Assembly: GCF_030532325.1 (NCBI RefSeq) | Contig: NZ_JAUNLS010000007.1 | Span: forward strand, 42,399 to 106,398 | Length of the DNA stretch: 64,000 bases | Direction of reading: 5' to 3' | Source: Corynebacterium sp. | Lineage (GTDB): Bacteria; Actinomycetota; Actinomycetes; Mycobacteriales; Mycobacteriaceae | Shown: positions 1 to 9,607 of the stretch, one piece after another | Layout: the number at the start of each line of letters is the position of its first letter | How positions within the stretch are numbered: the stretch's first letter is position 1 | The notes under the pieces: model-generated | The model's input: the letters and a program-made list of their open reading frames with translations, nothing else | Told to the model about the DNA's origin: nothing | The model's database searches: none | Position numbers and translations under genes: made by a program

Positions 1-885
1 CAGATCCTCCATCATCTCCACCACCGTCGGCGTCACTGTGGCCAGGCCCAGCAGGCGGCCGGCAGTCTCGGCGGAGGTCACCACGGAGTCCGCGCCGGAT
101 TGCAGCAGCAGGTGGCGGTTTTCGGACTCGCGCACCGAGGCCACGATCTTTGCCTTGGGATTGAGCTCGCGCACCGAGAGCGTGCACAGCACCGCGGTAT
201 CGTCCGTGGACGGGGTAACCACCACGGACTCGGCGTGCTCTACGCCGGCGATGCGCAGGACGTCCTGCTTGGTGCCGGAACCGTAGATGGTGACCAGCCC
301 GTGGTGCTCGGCGTTGGCCAACGCGGCGCGGTTGGTATCAACGACCACAATCTTGGACGGGGGTACATCGTCCGCGATGAGGGCGGCCACGGCGCCGGCG
401 CCCTTGGTGCCGTAGCCGATGACAACGGTGTGGTTACGCAATTGCTTTCTCCAGTTCTGGACTTCGAAGGTGCGGCGGGCGCGATCGGTGAGAACGGACA
501 GCGTCGCGCCGACCAAGAGCACAAGGAACGCCAGGCGGGCAGGTGTAATAACGAGGACGTTGATGAAACGGGCTTGGGGCGTGACCGGAACGATGTCGCC
601 GTAGCCCACCGTGGTCAGCGAGACCACCGAGTAGTACGCGGAATCCAGCAAGGAGAGATCCTCGCTGTAGCCTTCCCCGTCGAAGTACACCACGATGGTG
701 ACAAAGACGATGAGGCTGAGCGCCCAAGCCACGCGCCGGCCCAGCTGCTTCCAGGGGCTGACGCTTTCCGTGCGCGGCAGCGTGATGACGTCAATGAGCG
801 CGTGCGCGGGCTGGGTACTCAGATCAGCCTGGGAGAGAAAACGCGCCCGAAAGCGTTCACCGATGTGCGAAGCCACGAAGCTCAC
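1..885 (-). CDS. potassium channel protein with TrkA-N (RCK) domain, C-terminus cut by window edge
   Basis: Reading the minus strand gives 295 codons open to the window edge. The N-terminal part has two hydrophobic segments flanking a K+ selectivity filter, TTVGYGDI. A cytoplasmic Rossmann TrkA-N domain follows, with the nucleotide-binding stretch VVIGYGTKGAGAVAALIA and an acidic VVVDTN strand end. This is the layout of two-TM/RCK channels such as mycobacterial Rv3200c, which also lies directly downstream of adnB. The GTG start at 883-885 is preceded by a GGGAAAGGGG Shine-Dalgarno-like stretch; a second in-frame GTG lies three codons further in. The gene follows adnB with a 43-bp gap and probably belongs to the same transcript. 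The missing end should hold the rest of the TrkA-C region. Confidence 0.85.
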   Translation of the reverse strand, partial: MSFVASHIGERFRARFLSQADLSTQPAHALIDVITLPRTESVSPWKQLGRRVAWALSLIVFVTIVVYFDGEGYSEDLSLLDSAYYSVVSLTTVGYGDIVPVTPQARFINVLVITPARLAFLVLLVGATLSVLTDRARRTFEVQNWRKQLRNHTVVIGYGTKGAGAVAALIADDVPPSKIVVVDTNRAALANAEHHGLVTIYGSGTKQDVLRIAGVEHAESVVVTPSTDDTAVLCTLSVRELNPKAKIVASVRESENRHLLLQSGADSVVTSAETAGRLLGLATVTPTVVEMMEDL

Positions 886-928
886 GCCCCTTTCCCAAAC
901 CAGAATTCAATAAAGCCAGGTCACTACC

Positions 929-3900
929 TTAACCCCTCGGCGGCAAAACCGAAGAGTCGAGGAGTTGTGCCAGGGTATCGCCCGTGGGCAGATCACGCGG
1001 CTCGAAGAGGTAGCCGTCCTGCACGTAATAGAATGCCGCACGAAGCTTGTCGACGCCATGAATGCGCCGCCAGGCCTCCGCGTACACCGCAAGCTGGATC
1101 TCCGCCGAGCGCATCGCGGCGCCCCGCGGCGGGCGGCCCGTCTTCCAGTCGATGATGAACCAGGTGCCATCGGGCTCCCGGAACACGGCGTCCATGCGCC
1201 CGCGCACCACGGCGTCCCCAATGGTGATCTCGAAGGGCGCCTCGACGTACTGCGGGGTGCGCTGCGCCCACGGGGAATCAAGGAAGGCCTGCTTGAGGGC
1301 GGCGAGATCCTCACCGGGCTCCTCCCCCATGCCGGGCAGCTCGTCCTCACTGAGCAGGGCCGGGGCGCCAAAGCGCTCCTCCAGCCAGGCGTGGAAGGCG
1401 GTCCCGCGCTTGGCGTAGGCGTTGGGCTTGAAGGGAACCGGGCGGCGCTGGCGGCGAGCGAACTGCACGGGGTCTGCGGAAAGAGCCACCATGTCGGAGG
1501 CCGTGAGCTCGCTGGGCAGCTCTACCTCCACCACCGGCGACTGCAAGGCGGTGTACTCCTCAATGAGAGCGCTGGCCTCGCGCTCCCACACCTCGAAGGT
1601 CTCCCCGGCGCGGTGCGCGGGCAGCTCTTCCAGCGCGGCGAGGACCTCCTCGGCGGCCGCGACGGCGCGCGGTGCGGCCTGAAGCGAGGGAAAGAGCGCT
1701 TCCTTGGGCGCGGTGGCAGAGCCCTCGGCCGGTTCGACGGGGTTCTCGGGGACCTCCCAGTGCACCACGAGCTCCGGGTGGCGCTGCGCAAGCAGCTCCA
1801 GGTAGCGATAGGGCCCCTTCTTGGCTTTGCCCGAGGACTTGTTGGTGCCGGAGCCAGTAATCGTCAGCGTGGACTCGGTGCGCGTCATGGCCACGTAGAA
1901 CAGGCGGGCGGCCTCCTCCGCCTGGTGTTCACGGTCCGCGGCCAGGAAGGTCTCGCAGGCCTTGCCGAACTCCGAGCGCTTGGTGGCATCCGGCGGCAGC
2001 TCGATGGTGTCCTCCTCCCCCGGCACCTTCTCAATCTTGGTGAGGAAGGTCTCCGCCTGGGCCTTGTAGCTCACCGAATCCGCGTGCACCACGCACACGT
2101 GCTCCCATTCCAGGCCCTTGGACTTGTGCACCGTCATGATCTGCACGCGGTTTGTGGCCGCGGGCACCTCGCCCGGGGTGAGCCCGGATTCCTCGTCTCG
2201 GGCCAGCTGCAGATAGTCCAGGAAGGAATAGAGGGAATCGCCGTGGAAGCCGGCCACCAGGTCCGCGAAGGCATCGAGGTGCGTGGCTCCCCCGGGCCTT
2301 CCGGTGGCGAGCACCTCGGTGCGGATGGTGAAGAGCGCTTCGATGTCCGCGAAGATATCACTCATGGATTTGCCCAGCGAGTAGGTGCGCAGGTGACGCA
2401 GCTTGGCCGCGACCTCCTCCATGCGGGCCAGGCCCTCGGGGGTGTAGCGCTCGCGCTCGCCGAGGTCCGCGAGGGCGTCGGCAAGCCCCAGCACCTGGTC
2501 CGGGCTGTCCTGGGTGAGCTGCTCCAGCTGGGCGCGCAGGTGTTCCATGGGATCGCCTCCCTCCCAGCGCACGCGCCCCTCTCGCGCCCCGGCTAAGTTG
2601 CGCTGACGGGCGTGCAGGGCCTGGATATCGGCCAGGCCGATGCCGCACATGGGGCCGGTGAGCACACGCAGCGCGGCGTTGGTGTCCTGCGGGCGCACGA
2701 GGATGGTGGCCACCGCGATGAGATCCTGAACCTCGGGCTGCCACAGCAGGCCGCCCACGCCCACGATCTCGTTGGGCACCCCGGCGGCGTCAAGCGCCGC
2801 GGCGATGAGCGGGGCCTGGCGGTTGGTGCGCACCAGCACGGCGGCGCTGAACTCCTCGCCCTCCGGGGTGGCGTCATAGAGCGCGCGCAGGCGCTCGGCC
2901 ACGAAGGCACGCTCCTCGTCCTCGGAGGCAAAGTAGGCCAGCTGCACATCCCCGCCCGGGGCGCCGGCGCGCGGTGAGAGCTCGTCGACGGGCCGCGGGC
3001 CGGGGTTGGCGGAAAAGACGTCGGCGGCCACGTCATTGGCCAGCGCCAGCGCGGTGACGGGGTTGCGCCAGGAGGTGGTGAGCTGATCCTTCGGGGCATC
3101 GGTGCCGTCCTCCTGGGGGAAGTCCTCCACGAAGGCCGCGAGGTTTTCCGCGGTGGCACCGCGCCAACCGTAGATGGCCTGCATGGGATCCCCCACCGCG
3201 GTTACCGAGAGCCCTTGGCGCTGGCCGCCGAAGAGGCTGCGCAGCAGGATGCGCTGGGCGTGGGAGGTGTCCTGATACTCGTCGAGCATGACCACCGTGT
3301 AGCGCGAGCTCTGCTGCCGGCCCAGCAGCGGGAACTTCTGCGCCAGGGTGGCGGCGATGGACATCTGCTCACCAAAGGTGATGACCCCCAGCTCCGCCTG
3401 GCGCTGCTTGAGTGCCTCCACCAACGGCAGGTACTCCAGGCGCAGGCGTTGGGTGTCCAGATAGCCCTGCACCTTCTGGCTGAACTCCGGGCCGTTCTTG
3501 CGGGTCTTGTCCAGGTCTTGCGCAGTCGCGCGGAAGATGTGCTCGTGCTCGCGCAGGCCAGCGGTATCCATAAGCGCGCTGTCCAGGGCCTCCGCCAGGG
3601 CAAGGACGGTCTTGGTCACCGTGGCCACGGAGTGCTTGGCGGAGAGCTCCCCGCCGACGTTGTGCACCACCTCGTGCGCGATGGCGTAGCGCTCTGCCTC
3701 GGTGATGATGCGTGCGCTGGGCTCGACCGGCATGAGCAGGCCGTACTCGCGCACGAGCTCGCCGGCATAGGAGTCATAGGTGGAGACCACCGGGGCGATG
3801 TTCTCCACGGCCTCCGCCGCCGGGGAGCCCGGTTGCAGGATCCCGGATTCGCGCAGCGCGGTGAGCTGGCGGCGGATGCGCTGCTCCAACTGCTGGGCGG

Positions 3901-4159
3901 CCTTGCGGGTAAAGGTCAGTCCCAGCACCTGCTCTGGGCGCACGTGCCCGTTGGCCACCAGGGAGACCACGCGCGAGGCCATGGTCTCGGTCTTGCCCGC
4001 ACCCGCGCCGGCCACCACCAGCTTGGGCCCGAAGGGGCCGTCGATGACCACGGCCTGCTCCGCGGTGGGCGGGAACTTCTTTCCTAGCGCCCGCGCCAGG
4101 GCCTCCGGGCTGTGGTGAGTGCCGTGTGCCGCGCGCTCTCCTGCTTCATTACTCAGCAT
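929..4159 (-). CDS. adnB: AdnB: UvrD-type helicase-nuclease subunit of the AdnAB DNA-end resection complex
   Basis: This is the lead motor and one nuclease of the heterodimeric AdnAB complex, the actinobacterial counterpart of RecBCD/AddAB for double-strand-break resection. Visible motifs are Walker A GAGAGKTET near residue 55, motif II LDEYQDTSHAQR near residue 300, and a UvrD C-terminal domain with TVHKSKGLEWEHV and VAMTRTE. The C-terminal PD-(D/E)XK nuclease shows GRMDAVF, IIDWKTG and EIQLAVY around residues 990-1020. An upstream in-frame ATG at 4180 precedes the GGAGG Shine-Dalgarno sequence. The ATG at 4157-4159, 11 nt after GGAGG, is therefore the better start and gives 1076 aa. It overlaps the adnA stop by 11 bp, so translation is coupled. 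The ATPase motifs are intact, unlike those of adnA. Confidence 0.93.
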   Translation of the reverse strand: MLSNEAGERAAHGTHHSPEALARALGKKFPPTAEQAVVIDGPFGPKLVVAGAGAGKTETMASRVVSLVANGHVRPEQVLGLTFTRKAAQQLEQRIRRQLTALRESGILQPGSPAAEAVENIAPVVSTYDSYAGELVREYGLLMPVEPSARIITEAERYAIAHEVVHNVGGELSAKHSVATVTKTVLALAEALDSALMDTAGLREHEHIFRATAQDLDKTRKNGPEFSQKVQGYLDTQRLRLEYLPLVEALKQRQAELGVITFGEQMSIAATLAQKFPLLGRQQSSRYTVVMLDEYQDTSHAQRILLRSLFGGQRQGLSVTAVGDPMQAIYGWRGATAENLAAFVEDFPQEDGTDAPKDQLTTSWRNPVTALALANDVAADVFSANPGPRPVDELSPRAGAPGGDVQLAYFASEDEERAFVAERLRALYDATPEGEEFSAAVLVRTNRQAPLIAAALDAAGVPNEIVGVGGLLWQPEVQDLIAVATILVRPQDTNAALRVLTGPMCGIGLADIQALHARQRNLAGAREGRVRWEGGDPMEHLRAQLEQLTQDSPDQVLGLADALADLGERERYTPEGLARMEEVAAKLRHLRTYSLGKSMSDIFADIEALFTIRTEVLATGRPGGATHLDAFADLVAGFHGDSLYSFLDYLQLARDEESGLTPGEVPAATNRVQIMTVHKSKGLEWEHVCVVHADSVSYKAQAETFLTKIEKVPGEEDTIELPPDATKRSEFGKACETFLAADREHQAEEAARLFYVAMTRTESTLTITGSGTNKSSGKAKKGPYRYLELLAQRHPELVVHWEVPENPVEPAEGSATAPKEALFPSLQAAPRAVAAAEEVLAALEELPAHRAGETFEVWEREASALIEEYTALQSPVVEVELPSELTASDMVALSADPVQFARRQRRPVPFKPNAYAKRGTAFHAWLEERFGAPALLSEDELPGMGEEPGEDLAALKQAFLDSPWAQRTPQYVEAPFEITIGDAVVRGRMDAVFREPDGTWFIIDWKTGRPPRGAAMRSAEIQLAVYAEAWRRIHGVDKLRAAFYYVQDGYLFEPRDLPTGDTLAQLLDSSVLPPRG

Positions 4160-7100
4160 CAGTGACCTGACCTCCTTCATTCTTCACCGGGCAAATACTG
4201 CGGATGGCGCAGCGCTGGCACGTGGGGTTCTCCCGCGCGCTGACGCGGGGACCGCGCATTTCTTCCACGAGTGCGGGCAGCTGGGCGGCGAACTCCGCCA
4301 GTTCCTCGGGCGGGATGGCCGCCTGCTCGCGCGTGGTGATGGAGGCGGAATCCTTGGCCGGATAGACCAGCACCCCGCCGCCGCGCGGCAGGCCCTCACC
4401 GGTGCGCACGGCCACGGGCTCCATCCCGGCTCCGCGCACCAGCTGGCCGTGGGCCAGCGCAAGCTGATAGGTCATAAGCTGCGGGTTCGCCTGGGCTTCG
4501 GCCCGGCTGGGTGCGCTGGATCCGGTTTTGAGATCCACCACCACGTAGTCCTGCCCGGCGCGCGCAAGGCGGTCAATGTAGCCGCCGATGCTCACCCCCG
4601 GGGCCACTTCCACGGTGACGGGGACTTCCACTCCTTCCAGCTCAAGGGCCGAGGCAGACTGCTGCGCCCAGAGATAGGTGCGGTCCAGCAGAGTGTGGAA
4701 GGATTCCATGTCCGTATCCCGCTTCCACTGCGGGGAGTCCAGGATGCCCTCGTAGGCCCGTGCCACGAGCTCATGGGCCTGCGCCGGATCTGCCCCGCGC
4801 CCCAGGGCTTCGAGGAAGGCGTGCGCCATCGTGCCGCGCAGCAGAGCCAGCGGCGTGGATTCTTCCTCCGCGAGGTTGCCCAGCACGGCGTTGAGCGGGC
4901 AGTTGAGCAGGGCCTCCACGCGGGAGGGAGAGACCCGCCCGGAACCGTGCAGTTCCACGTTGCCGGCCACCGAGCGTGCCGCCCACCACTGCTGCGGGTG
5001 AGCGCCGGGCACACCGGCCTCGGCCAGGCGGGCCAGCTGGCGCGCCGCCTGGGAGCGCTCTGCCTCTCCAGTTTCGGGGTCGGTGAGCACGCGGCGCAGG
5101 GCCGCCACGAAGGAAGGCACCGAGAGCACGGAGACCTCGAGTGGATCGAGCTCAGCGTCCTCGCCCGTGCCGCTGCCTGCGCGCAGCGCGACTGGCGCCA
5201 CCCCGGCCGCCTCCGGCAGGTCCAGGCCGAGCTCGCGGGGCAGGTGCTGCCGGGCCAGCCTGCGGCCGGCTTCCGCCCGGGCGAAGGCTCCGGGCACGTC
5301 TACCCTGCCGGCGGAGAGGAACTCGGAGACAAACCGCGAGGGCTCCTCCACCCTGTCCCCGTCAGGGCAATCCACCGAGACGATGAGCAGGCGGTGGCGG
5401 TGGCGAGTGGTGGCCACGTGGAAGAGGCGGCGCTCCTCCGCCAGGCGGGAGGCCACGTGGGAGACCGGGGTGCCCGGCGCGATGCCGCGGTCGAGCAAAT
5501 CCACGAGATCTTCCTGCCCAAAGAGCGAGCCGGTCTCCCCCAGCGAGGGCCAAGTCCCCTCCTGCGCACCGGCCACGATGACGGTGTCCCACTCGCGGCC
5601 CACCGCACCGTGGGCGGTGAGGATCTCCACCGCCTGCGGCACGGCGGCGCGGCGGTCACGCACGCCCGTGGGCAGCTCCTGTTCCAGGATGTGGCGCAGG
5701 AAGGCCTCCAGCGAGGCTCCGGGCCGGCGCTCGGCGTGGTCACCGGCGGCGTCAAACAGCGCCATCATGGCGTCCAAGTCGCGGTCTGCCTGCGAGCCGG
5801 TGGCACCGCCGCGCAGGGCGGCTGCCTGCAGGCGAGCATCCAGGCCGGTGGCCTGCCACACTTCCCACAGCACCTCCTCCACCGAGCCACCTGCGCGCAG
5901 CGCCTGCCGGCCGGCCTCCAGCACACCACGGATGCGCTGGACGATGCCCTCCTCGCGCTCCGTGAGCAGCCCTTCAAAGTCCGGCAGATCGCCACCGAGT
6001 ACGTCACGCAGGGAATCGATGCCGCGGCTGTGTGGGCGCCAGCGGCGCAGGCCGCGGATGAGCCGGCGCAGAGTAACGGGATCAGCGCCGCCCACCGGCC
6101 CGGTGATGAGCTCTTCTAATTCGGCGTTGCTCAGCTCCTCCTGCAGGGCGCGCAGCGCCAGCAGCACGGCCTTGACCAGACGCTGTTCCGCCAAGACGAC
6201 GTCCGTGGGGTTGATGTGCACCGGCACGCCCGCAGACAGCAGTGCCCGGCGCAGCGGACCGATATCCCCTGTGGAGCGCACGATGACGGCGATCTCGCGC
6301 CAGTCCACGCCCTCTTCCAAGTGGCGGCGGCGCACGGTGTCCGCCACGACGTCGCGCAACAGTCCGCGCGAGTCCACCACGCTCACACAGGCCGGGGCGG
6401 GCCGACGCTGCGGTGCCTCCAAGCGCAGCTCGTGCTCTGCCGGGAAGTCACTGAGGAAGCGCGAATCCGCGCCGCGGAAGGCAAAGACCGCCTGATCCGG
6501 GTCCCCGCCCACCACACACAGGCGCGCGGAGCGCGAAAGCTCCTCGATGAGCCGGCCGGACATCGGATCCAGCAGCTGGGCGTCATCGACGATGATGGTG
6601 TGCCACGGGTGGTTGTGCACCAGTTCCGGGCGCATAAGCACCTGACTGACCAATTCCGCGGCTGAGAGCGAGTGGGAACCCGCCAGCAGCTGGGTGCGCT
6701 CGTATTCGCGCAGGAACTCCCCGGCCGCGGCCCACATGGGCCGGTGGTGCGTGCGCCCCAGCTCCTCCAGATCCCCTGGCCCCAGCCCACGTTCGATGGC
6801 GCGCAGCAGGAGATCACGCAGCTGCCGGGCAAAACCCACGTAGGTCAGCGCGGGGCGGATCTCCTCCGGCCAGCTCCCGCGGCCGTCTTCGGCCTGGCCC
6901 TCCAGCAACTCGCGAATCACGGCGTCCTGCTCCGCGCCGGTGATCAGACGCAGCTCCTCGTCCACGCCCTGGCGCAGCAGCGCAAAGGCTAAGGAGTGCA
7001 CCGAGCGCACCATGGAGGCTTGGGCGGCAAAGTCAGCGAGGCGCTCCGCCAGCTCCCGGCGCAGCAGCGAGCCGGATTCCTTCGAGGGGGCCACCACCAG

Positions 7101-7328
7101 GATCCCGCCGGCCTCGGCGCCGGTGGCGAGGGTGTTCAAGACGACGTCGACAAGCAAGCTCGACACCCCCGCCCCGGCGGTACCGAGCACCCGCCAGCGA
7201 CCCTGACGCGGCAGATCGAAATCCCACGTGCGCGCGGTGGCGCGGTGGGTGCGCGGAATGAGGCGCACCTCCGGGGAGGGCGGAAGGACTACTCCTGCGC
7301 GGGCTGTGGACTGCGGATTGTAACTCAC
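4149..7328 (-). CDS. adnA: AdnA: degenerate UvrD-like motor plus Fe-S type nuclease subunit of AdnAB
   Basis: Partner of AdnB, 1059 aa. It is UvrD/AddB-like overall, but the P-loop reads GTAGAGVSSLL, with Val where the catalytic Lys should be, and motif II reads VDDAQLLD with Asp in place of the usual Glu. The motor is therefore predicted not to hydrolyse ATP, in line with the view of AdnA as a vestigial motor. The C-terminal nuclease keeps GGYIDRL, VVVDLKTG and QLMTYQLAL. Four cysteines, one near residue 810 (LLNCPLNAV) and three at the end (CQRCAIRSIC), match the iron-sulfur staple of AddB-type nucleases. The start overlaps the stop of the TIGR02569 gene by 4 bp (ATGA type) and the end overlaps adnB by 11 bp, so the three genes form a tight operon. 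Confidence 0.93.
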   Translation of the reverse strand: MSYNPQSTARAGVVLPPSPEVRLIPRTHRATARTWDFDLPRQGRWRVLGTAGAGVSSLLVDVVLNTLATGAEAGGILVVAPSKESGSLLRRELAERLADFAAQASMVRSVHSLAFALLRQGVDEELRLITGAEQDAVIRELLEGQAEDGRGSWPEEIRPALTYVGFARQLRDLLLRAIERGLGPGDLEELGRTHHRPMWAAAGEFLREYERTQLLAGSHSLSAAELVSQVLMRPELVHNHPWHTIIVDDAQLLDPMSGRLIEELSRSARLCVVGGDPDQAVFAFRGADSRFLSDFPAEHELRLEAPQRRPAPACVSVVDSRGLLRDVVADTVRRRHLEEGVDWREIAVIVRSTGDIGPLRRALLSAGVPVHINPTDVVLAEQRLVKAVLLALRALQEELSNAELEELITGPVGGADPVTLRRLIRGLRRWRPHSRGIDSLRDVLGGDLPDFEGLLTEREEGIVQRIRGVLEAGRQALRAGGSVEEVLWEVWQATGLDARLQAAALRGGATGSQADRDLDAMMALFDAAGDHAERRPGASLEAFLRHILEQELPTGVRDRRAAVPQAVEILTAHGAVGREWDTVIVAGAQEGTWPSLGETGSLFGQEDLVDLLDRGIAPGTPVSHVASRLAEERRLFHVATTRHRHRLLIVSVDCPDGDRVEEPSRFVSEFLSAGRVDVPGAFARAEAGRRLARQHLPRELGLDLPEAAGVAPVALRAGSGTGEDAELDPLEVSVLSVPSFVAALRRVLTDPETGEAERSQAARQLARLAEAGVPGAHPQQWWAARSVAGNVELHGSGRVSPSRVEALLNCPLNAVLGNLAEEESTPLALLRGTMAHAFLEALGRGADPAQAHELVARAYEGILDSPQWKRDTDMESFHTLLDRTYLWAQQSASALELEGVEVPVTVEVAPGVSIGGYIDRLARAGQDYVVVDLKTGSSAPSRAEAQANPQLMTYQLALAHGQLVRGAGMEPVAVRTGEGLPRGGGVLVYPAKDSASITTREQAAIPPEELAEFAAQLPALVEEMRGPRVSARENPTCQRCAIRSICPVKNEGGQVTDAE

Positions 7329-8104
7329 GCAGACAGTGTCTCAGACGCCCTGGACACCATCATCTCCTCCACCCGTTCAATGTTCGAACGCGTCGTGGAT
7401 TGGGACTGCGGGTGCAGGTTATTGACATAGCGGCGGTAGGCTGCCGCGCGCAAAAGCAGCTGGTCGATGCCCGGCACGTGGGCAAATCGCGCGCAGATTC
7501 CGTCGTCCACGGCCCCGGCGATGAGGCCGTCCACCATGACCAACGCGGCGGTCCACCCGGCCGGGCGCGGCACGCAGGAGGGCACGAGGTCCACGATGGC
7601 CGGCGGGTTGGCGCCGGAAAACAGGGTGGTGCCCAGCAGATCCATGTGGGCGGTGACCAGCGGGCGCCCGGCCAGCGCACGCATATCGTAGGCCTCGCCG
7701 TCCTCTTCCCAAGCGGCGTTCTCAGCGCGGGCGAAGACATCGCTGCGTTGTCCGCCCGCCGGCAACGGCGCGGAGCTCATCGCAGTGTCCAGGCGCAGGG
7801 CAAGCTGCACGGCCTCGTCGATGCGCCCGCGCACCTGGCCGGGAATGAACTGGGTGGCTTTCCAGCCCGCCGCGGTATAGCGCCCGTCGGAGGCCAGCAC
7901 CGGCCGGGCCACGCGCGCGCCCGGCACCGCGAGCTTCTCCCGCACCCGCGCCGACCACGCCGTCCACGCGTTAGCGTGCGCGTAGACGGTATCCCCCACC
8001 TTGATGCCGTTATCCCAGGCAGGCCCCATGGCCTCGCCGCTGGCCCCACGCGTGGTGGTCTCAGCGTGAAAGGCGGAAAGGACGGGTTCGGGCGGTAGCA
8101 TCAT
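7325..8104 (-). CDS. TIGR02569 family protein (actinobacterial orphan, kinase-like fold possible)
   Basis: 259 aa, recognised as the single-copy actinobacterial family TIGR02569 by sequence style (PPEPVLSAFHA at the N-terminus, then WSARV, IPGQVRGRIDEAVQLALRLD and THMDLLGTTLF) and by its place upstream of adnA. The stretch with a histidine and acidic residues followed by PAIVDLVP resembles the catalytic part of aminoglycoside-phosphotransferase-like folds, but no function is established. A GGAGG site lies 6 nt before the ATG at 8104; the next codon is also ATG. It overlaps adnA by 4 bp, which suggests co-expression with DNA repair. Confidence 0.8.
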   Translation of the reverse strand: MMLPPEPVLSAFHAETTTRGASGEAMGPAWDNGIKVGDTVYAHANAWTAWSARVREKLAVPGARVARPVLASDGRYTAAGWKATQFIPGQVRGRIDEAVQLALRLDTAMSSAPLPAGGQRSDVFARAENAAWEEDGEAYDMRALAGRPLVTAHMDLLGTTLFSGANPPAIVDLVPSCVPRPAGWTAALVMVDGLIAGAVDDGICARFAHVPGIDQLLLRAAAYRRYVNNLHPQSQSTTRSNIERVEEMMVSRASETLSA

Positions 8105-8148
8105 CGCAGGCCTCCTACCTGAAAATCTTCCTTCGAACGAGAGCAGAG

Positions 8149-8193
8149 CTAAAGCAAAACTAAAGCGAGAGTGGCGCTAAAGCGAGAGCGGAC
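8149..8193. repeat. imperfect CTAAAGC tandem repeat
   Basis: CTAAAGC occurs at 8149, 8160 and 8177. The last two begin 17-bp units (CTAAAGCGAGAGTGGCG and CTAAAGCGAGAGCGGAC) that differ at three positions. The repeat lies just past the stop of the DUF3152 gene in its direction of reading and before the TIGR02569 gene. It may be a decayed member of the stop-codon duplications seen elsewhere in the window. Confidence 0.6.
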
Positions 8194-8214
8194 CCTAGCT
8201 GGCTAAAACCTGCC

Positions 8215-9180
8215 TTAGCCCACGGCCTCCGGGTTGTGCGGATCCCGGCTGGCCGGGGTGGGATAGGGCCACGGGTTGGGCTCACATGTCACATCCTCCT
8301 CAGGATAAACCTCCTCCGGCTCCTTCGCGTGCAGCTCAGCGTTGTTGAGGCTCAGCGTCTGCTGCATCATCACCGGTGCGAGCTTGCCCTGCCCGCCGCA
8401 GGACTGATGCGCGGCGTAGCCGATGGCGTGACCAAACTCGTGGTTGATGAGGTACTGGCGGTAATTGCCCACGTCGCCCTCAAAAGGCACGGCGCCGCGC
8501 ACCCAGCGCGACTCGTTGAGCACCGTCACCGATTCCCCGGTGATGGTGGTGTGGCAGGAGGTCTCCGTTTCCAGGCTCACCCCGCACAGCTCCGCGGTGG
8601 TGCCCAGGGAGGTCAAGCGGATACGTGTATCGGGCTCCTCGCTGGCCTTGACGTGGATGAATTCAAACTCGCCCTGCGCGGTCCAGCCGCGGGGATCCGC
8701 CAGGGTTGCGTCCACCAGGGTGGCCACGGCGGCATCACCCCCGTAGGCGCTGGTGTCGATGCCGTCCTCGATTTCCACCGAGTAGCGCACGGTCTTCTCC
8801 CCGCCCTTGCCCACGTGGGCGCCGGCGGGGCCGGCGTCGCGGTAGGTCTTCTTGCCTTGCTCGGTGAACTCCCCGCCCATGGGCAACTCGTCCTTGGCCT
8901 GGGCCACGGCGCTGGCCTGGGCGGGATCGGGGCCCAGCGGGGCCTCGGTGGAGGTCGGCGCGCCGGTGTCCTGGCCCTGTGCTTCCTGGCTGGACTCCTC
9001 GCCGCGCGGGGTGGTGGCGATGTCCACGATGAGCCAGATGGTGAGCACCACCATGACCGGGATCGCCACAACGCGCCACCACCCGTATTCATGCGCAAAG
9101 CGGACCAGCGCGGAAGGCTGATCCGGAGTGTGATGCGCGGGGCGGTGGCGTTGCGGCGGGTAGCCCGTGGGGTTTTCCAT
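8215..9180 (-). CDS. DUF3152 membrane-anchored putative metalloprotease
   Basis: 321 aa. A short cytoplasmic Pro/His-rich N-terminus is followed by one hydrophobic segment (VVAIPVMVVLTIWLIVDIA, about 36-54), a Ser/Thr/Glu linker, and an extracytoplasmic DUF3152 domain. The domain contains NHEFGHAIGY, a zincin-type HExxH-like motif (HEFGH plus a further His), and cysteines in LCGVSLETETSC and SCGGQG that could pair outside the cell. The family is widespread in actinobacteria and its substrate is unknown. A -10-like TAGCCT at 9189-9194 ends 8 nt before the ATG, and no Shine-Dalgarno is visible, so a leaderless mRNA is likely. Confidence 0.85.
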   Translation of the reverse strand: MENPTGYPPQRHRPAHHTPDQPSALVRFAHEYGWWRVVAIPVMVVLTIWLIVDIATTPRGEESSQEAQGQDTGAPTSTEAPLGPDPAQASAVAQAKDELPMGGEFTEQGKKTYRDAGPAGAHVGKGGEKTVRYSVEIEDGIDTSAYGGDAAVATLVDATLADPRGWTAQGEFEFIHVKASEEPDTRIRLTSLGTTAELCGVSLETETSCHTTITGESVTVLNESRWVRGAVPFEGDVGNYRQYLINHEFGHAIGYAAHQSCGGQGKLAPVMMQQTLSLNNAELHAKEPEEVYPEEDVTCEPNPWPYPTPASRDPHNPEAVG

Positions 9181-9282
9181 GACCCATAAGGCTACCCTTT
9201 GGGGCTAGTTAAGCCTCAATTTCAGCCCTCATGTCACGTGTCTCACGGCACGCCCCAGGTTCTGATGCGCCTCGTGGTGCGA

Positions 9283-9507
9283 CTAGTGGCCGGCGAAGCC
9301 CACGGTGTGGGTCTTGACCGCGCCAATTTCCACGTAGACCACGCGCTCGGTGCGCACGATGTACTTGCGGCCCTTGGTGTCCTCCAGCTCGAGGGTGGAG
9401 TTATCAGCCAGCGCAGAGTTGATCTTCGCGGCGAGCTCCTCCTGGGTGCCCTCAGCGCTAATGACCAGCTCGCGGGCGGTGTCAGCGAAACCAAACTTGA
9501 TGTCCAT
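9283..9507 (-). CDS. DUF3107 family small protein (Rv3208A/TB9.4-like)
   Basis: 74 aa, compact and acidic, beginning MDIKFGFADTARELVI and ending in TVGFAGH. This matches the actinobacterial DUF3107 family. Members are usually annotated only as ATP-binding or hypothetical, and no catalytic motif is visible. GGAG sits 6 nt before the ATG. It lies opposite to and upstream of the DEAD-box helicase gene, as Rv3208A lies near rhlE in Mycobacterium. Confidence 0.85.
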   Translation of the reverse strand: MDIKFGFADTARELVISAEGTQEELAAKINSALADNSTLELEDTKGRKYIVRTERVVYVEIGAVKTHTVGFAGH

Positions 9508-9607
9508 ACTGTGCTCCTAATCCGTTGATGTAGGTCTTTTCGGTTCTCGCGGGGTGAGGTCTCCCCCGGGGATTTTCCTCTAATGGCCCCACTATAGTCA
9601 CGCCCGC

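Noticed and set aside
100-2596. Long plus-strand open frames opposite adnB and the channel gene
   Set aside because: They are antisense shadows of GC-rich codons; composition is Gly/Arg/His-rich with no domain, and the minus strand encodes clear families.
4119-6119. 666-codon plus-strand frame opposite adnA
   Set aside because: Antisense shadow; low-complexity Gly/Arg/His composition, no start signal.
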